DNA of 7,859 bases, from positions 1-7,859 of the forward strand of contig JANXNT010000030.1 in the NCBI GenBank assembly GCA_025353985.1. The letters run 5' to 3'. The translations under genes and the position numbers were made by a program. The notes under the pieces are model-generated. The model saw nothing but the letters and a program-made list of their open reading frames with translations. It searched no databases and was not told the DNA's origin. Numbering within the stretch: position 1 is the first letter of the stretch; each line of letters starts with the position of its first letter. Positions 5,736 through 7,859 of this stretch are shown here, piece by piece. This DNA is from Limnoglobus sp. GTDB lineage: Bacteria; Planctomycetota; Planctomycetia; Gemmatales; Gemmataceae.

Positions 5736-6053
5736 GTGACAGAATACATTTGTATTACGCTGGTATCAAAACCGGGCGATACCGCTGCGGCATTCCAATC
5801 GCGACTGTACGCATTTTGGACGCACGTCTTGCGAACAAAGCCGGACGATTACGAGATGGTTTACGCCGAAGCGTCGCGGTTTGAGACGGAAAATGATTGC
5901 ATCACCCGGCAATATTTCGTCGCAGCCGATGGAATTCCCAAGATTGTGGCGGAATTACTGGCGCAGGGCATCGATTTCCATCCCATCGATGCAGATGACC
6001 TTTATTCTAAGTACGAAGCGACATCTCCTGATTGGTTCCAAATCGAACATTGA
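5736..6053 (+). CDS. Conserved-looking 105-residue protein of unknown function
   Basis: This gene encodes 105 residues from GTG 5736 to TGA 6051-6053. The start is supported by AGGGGA at 5723-5728. No signal peptide or membrane helix is seen, so it is probably cytosolic. A first strand (residues 2-10) leads into a long helix (16-34, with FWTHVLR) and a second acidic stretch (37-52). A further strand (57-63), a helix (66-78) and an acidic, aromatic end (DDLYSKYEA, then PDWFQIEH at 99-105) follow. The alternating strand/helix order suggests a small alpha/beta fold. I recognise no catalytic motif and assign no function. It lies 41 nt after the strong terminator, so it needs read-through or its own promoter; none is clear in that gap. 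ArsR follows on the same strand after 180 nt. Codon usage matches its neighbours, which supports a real gene. Confidence 0.7.
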   Translation: MTEYICITLVSKPGDTAAAFQSRLYAFWTHVLRTKPDDYEMVYAEASRFETENDCITRQYFVAADGIPKIVAELLAQGIDFHPIDADDLYSKYEATSPDWFQIEH

Positions 6054-6104
6054 GTCCGATTTTTACCCTAGAGCGTAAGAAAATTGATCGCTGAACAAAG
6101 AATT

Positions 6105-6136
6105 TTGAAAGATTTCTGGAATAGTTCTGGTAAACT
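6105..6136 (+). promoter_or_regulatory. Weak candidate promoter and direct repeat before arsR-like gene
   Basis: TGGTAAACT (6128-6136) is an extended -10-like box with four of six core matches. TTGAAA (6105-6110) lies 20 nt upstream, too far for an ideal -35. TTCTGG occurs twice, at 6114-6119 and 6125-6130, 11 bp apart and so on the same helix face, as expected of an activator site. This is speculative. Confidence 0.25.
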
Positions 6137-6148
6137 CACCTAAACAAT

Positions 6149-6170
6149 AACGTATCCAATGAATGACGTT
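6149..6170. repeat. Short inverted repeat AACGT-N12-ACGTT
   Basis: AACGT (6149-6153) and ACGTT (6166-6170) are inverted around 12 bases. A third ACGTT occurs at 6215-6219, just before the arsR ribosome binding site. It could be regulator binding DNA, but five-base arms can arise by chance. Confidence 0.25.
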
Positions 6171-6180
6171 CTGTTAAAGC

Positions 6181-6201
6181 CGTGTGCGACTTCCGTACAC
6201 G
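6181..6201. promoter_or_regulatory. Candidate ArsR operator (near-palindrome)
   Basis: CGTGTGCG (6181-6188) and CGTACACG (6194-6201) form an inverted repeat with one mismatch (a G-U pair if RNA) around a five-base centre. It ends 32 nt before the ArsR start. ArsR-family repressors commonly bind imperfect inverted repeats upstream of their own gene, so autoregulation is plausible. An RNA hairpin in the leader is the alternative reading. Confidence 0.4.
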
Positions 6202-6233
6202 CTGAATGTTTGGGACGTTAGGGAGAGGGTGTC

Positions 6234-6608
6234 ATGACTACGAAAGTCGTTCCGACCAAAGATCGTCAGCGGGCGTACATCAACGACAAACGACTCCGGT
6301 CCAAGGCGGCGCTATTCCACGCCCTCGCCGACGAGACGCGGTTGCAGATGCTGACGTTGTTCGTTGAAAACGGCGAAATGAACGTGTCCGCAATCAGCGT
6401 GGCACTCGATCAATCGCAGCCAGCCGTCAGCCACCACCTGACGCAACTGAAGCGTGCGGGCCTGATCGACTTCCGCCGAGCAGGGAAGTTCAATTTCTAT
6501 CGCCTCGACCACGAAGGCACGACCGCCGTGTTCGACGACATCATGGACGCAGGCCAGAGCAAGCTGTCGATCGGCAGCCTGGAAATTTGTGTCAAGAAGC
6601 GAGCGTAA
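6234..6608 (+). CDS. ArsR-family winged helix-turn-helix transcriptional regulator
   Basis: This gene encodes 124 residues from ATG 6234, with GGGAGAGGG at 6221-6229 upstream. The ArsR/SmtB winged-helix fold is plain: FHALADETRLQMLTLF (28-43), the helix-turn-helix VSAISVALDQSQPAVSHHLTQLKRAGL at about 51-77 and the wing IDFRRAGKFNFYRLD (78-92). It should bind DNA as a dimer, normally as a repressor. The alpha-3 Cys motif of arsenic/cadmium sensors (ELCVCDL type) is absent, and only one cysteine exists, Cys119 near the C-terminus. The His/Asp set of zinc-sensing alpha-5 sites is also not evident, so a metal effector is unlikely. About 20 basic residues precede the fold. No target gene follows: a terminator lies five bases after the stop, making this a single-gene unit. 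The near-palindrome at 6181-6201 is a candidate operator. The family call is firm, the ligand is unknown. Confidence 0.93.
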   Translation: MTTKVVPTKDRQRAYINDKRLRSKAALFHALADETRLQMLTLFVENGEMNVSAISVALDQSQPAVSHHLTQLKRAGLIDFRRAGKFNFYRLDHEGTTAVFDDIMDAGQSKLSIGSLEICVKKRA

Positions 6609-6612
6609 TTTC

Positions 6613-6648
6613 AATTGCCCACGTCAAACGACGTGGGCAATTTTGTTT
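6613..6648 (+). terminator. Intrinsic terminator of the arsR-like gene
   Basis: AATTGCCCACGTC (6613-6625) and its exact reverse complement (6630-6642) form a 13-bp perfect stem with loop AAAC. TTTTGTTT follows on the plus strand. It sits between two convergent genes, eight bases beyond the stop of the minus-strand gene. It may also block minus-strand transcription, although that side lacks a good T run. Confidence 0.85.
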
Positions 6649-6649
6649 C

Positions 6650-7859
6650 TCACTGGTTGAACGCGAACTCTTTCGCGTTCAACAGTGCCCAGACGATGTT
6701 CTCGTAAGCGGTCTTCTTCGCGTTCGGCCCACTTTTCTTGACCGTCGCTTCGATGTGCTCCACAGCCGCTTTCAGGTCTTCCGCAGATGGCTTCCGCCCG
6801 AAGGTCCATTGGAACAACTCGCTCACCTTCTCCGCATCGGTTCGCTTGTCTTCGGGTTTCGATAGTTGATCCGCTCGGCCCATTCCCCGCGAAATCTTCC
6901 CCTGAATATCATCGCTGTTCAACAAGTGCAACGCCTGAGCCAGATTGGCCTCGTTTACACGCTCGCACTCGCAGGCGCTGATTCGCTGCGGTTTGCCAAA
7001 GACTTCGAGGAAGTATGAGCTGAACGATTCATCGGGCAGCATGATCGCCCGTACGGGTGCGTTGCGGTCTTTCGGCAACCCGCCGAACGATTGTGGGCTA
7101 TCGGTTACTTGATTGACTGCGTCCAGAAGCACTTCCGCGCTCAATCGTTTCGGGTAATAGCGTGCGTACGTTTGCTTGTCGTGCTTATTGAACTCGTTCG
7201 GCACGGCGCTCAGTTGATACGTGCGACTCTTGCAGATTGTTTTCACAAGCGTCTTCAACGAGTAATTGCCATCGACGACGCTCTTCGTCAGGGCATCGAG
7301 CAATTCCGGGTTCGATGGCGGGTTCGTCACACGCATGTCGTCGAGTGGATCGACGATGCCGCGGGTGAAGAAGTGCGCCCAGTAGCGATTCGCTACGGTC
7401 TTCGCGAAGAACGGGTTCTTCGCGTCGGTCATCCAGTCGGCAAGTTTCTGCCGAGGGTCGTCGTTTTCGTCGACTTCCATCACCGTGCCATCGAGCGGCT
7501 TCGTCACAGCGGACTTGTTCGTGCGTTTGTTCGTGACGGTACCAGTCGATTTGATGTAAATCGTCTGCTTGCGCCTCGGCTGGTTGCTATCGGTACTCGG
7601 CACGACGATGTCTTTGCGGCCGACGCGACCGAAAAATGCGGCGAGGCCCCAATAGTCGTCCTGGCCCCATTTTTCGTACGGGTGGTGGTGGCATTGGGCA
7701 CACGTGAGGCGTTGGCCCAGAAATACTTGCGAAACGTCGTCGACGAACTGCTCGGGCTTGTCGATCTCCTTGTACCACACGGCAGGCGGGTTCTTCACCT
7801 CGTCGCCGCTTGCGGCCACGATCGCACGCGCGAACTCGCTGTACGGCATGTCGCTCGCC
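6650..7859 (-). CDS. DUF1549/DUF1553 (PSD1-type) planctomycete protein, C-terminal part
   Basis: The frame is open from the right edge (7859) to TGA 6652-6650, 402 residues. The Met at 7849 is internal, because three in-frame codons precede it without a stop. The end of a DUF1549 domain is seen: MPYSEFARAIV, then the VSQVFLGQRLTCAQCHHHPYEKW block with CxxCH (Cys50, Cys53, His54 counted from that Met) and DDYWGLAAFFGR. A variable linker of about 50 residues follows. DUF1553 then runs from about residue 130: NPFFAKTVANRYWAHFFTRG, DPLDDMR, NPPSNPELLDAL, YPKRLSAEVLLDAV, EANLAQALHLLNS and a closing VWALLNAKEFAFNQ. Such proteins are abundant in Planctomycetota, often with N-terminal cytochrome-like and signal sequences and beside a DUF1501 gene. 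No DUF1501 gene follows here. The biochemical role is not established; export and a carbohydrate-related role have been proposed. Confidence 0.93.
   Translation of the reverse strand, partial: ASDMPYSEFARAIVAASGDEVKNPPAVWYKEIDKPEQFVDDVSQVFLGQRLTCAQCHHHPYEKWGQDDYWGLAAFFGRVGRKDIVVPSTDSNQPRRKQTIYIKSTGTVTNKRTNKSAVTKPLDGTVMEVDENDDPRQKLADWMTDAKNPFFAKTVANRYWAHFFTRGIVDPLDDMRVTNPPSNPELLDALTKSVVDGNYSLKTLVKTICKSRTYQLSAVPNEFNKHDKQTYARYYPKRLSAEVLLDAVNQVTDSPQSFGGLPKDRNAPVRAIMLPDESFSSYFLEVFGKPQRISACECERVNEANLAQALHLLNSDDIQGKISRGMGRADQLSKPEDKRTDAEKVSELFQWTFGRKPSAEDLKAAVEHIEATVKKSGPNAKKTAYENIVWALLNAKEFAFNQ

Noticed and set aside
6040..6064. AAATCG/CGATTT stem with Ts after the 105-residue gene
   Set aside because: Six AT-rich pairs whose T run is mostly within the stem; too weak to call a terminator.
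7688..7702. CxxCH motif as evidence of a c-type cytochrome
   Set aside because: It lies within the conserved DUF1549 block, where the motif is usual. Without the N-terminus, heme attachment cannot be claimed.
1..7859. tRNA, rRNA, CRISPR, insertion sequence or attachment site
   Set aside because: No cloverleaf, no regularly spaced repeats, no transposase-like protein and no terminal inverted repeats with target duplications were found by eye.

Overview
The window looks like a chromosomal segment from a planctomycete, probably Gemmataceae-like. The case rests on the C-terminal part of a DUF1549/DUF1553 (PSD1-type) protein with a CxxCH motif, a family greatly expanded in Planctomycetota. It is supported by a membrane-anchored Hanks-type Ser/Thr kinase whose C-terminal tail is rich in Trp and His, moderately high GC, and several small lineage-type hypothetical genes. 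No tRNA, rRNA, CRISPR array, insertion sequence or prophage gene was seen. The genus is an inference.

Layout, left to right. (1) 1-1044, plus strand: the C-terminal 347 residues of an APC-superfamily permease with a cytosolic C-terminal domain. (2) 1079-1732, plus: an RraA-family protein. (3) 1751-3313, plus: a fused uroporphyrinogen-III C-methyltransferase/uroporphyrinogen-III synthase (CobA-HemD), a branch-point enzyme of siroheme, cobalamin and heme synthesis. It starts 18 nt after the RraA stop with no clear Shine-Dalgarno site. (4) 3305-3490, minus: a 61-residue two-helix membrane protein whose end overlaps the cobA-hemD end by 9 nt. (5) 3642-5309, minus: a receptor-like Ser/Thr kinase with six membrane helices ahead of a complete kinase domain. 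(6) 5310-5735: a 426-nt intergenic region (see below). (7) 5736-6053, plus: a 105-residue unknown protein. (8) 6234-6608, plus: an ArsR-type winged-helix regulator without visible metal ligands, preceded by a near-palindrome and followed by a 13-bp perfect terminator hairpin. (9) 6650-7859, minus: the PSD1 protein, converging on arsR and running off the right edge.

The most unusual part is the intergenic region at 5415-5698. It holds candidate plus-strand promoters and a string of hairpins. Three successive hairpins each expose a CCCCC run in the apical loop, and the last is a strong intrinsic terminator with eight Ts. I read this as a candidate small regulatory RNA with C-rich loops that could pair with purine-rich ribosome binding sites. 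It may instead be a cis-acting terminator/leader for the 105-residue gene 41 nt downstream. I do not recognise it as a named RNA family.

The genes do not form one pathway. Two metabolic genes (rraA-like, cobA-hemD) sit close together after the permease. The kinase, ArsR regulator and candidate RNA are regulatory. The PSD1 protein belongs to a separate, mostly off-window locus.
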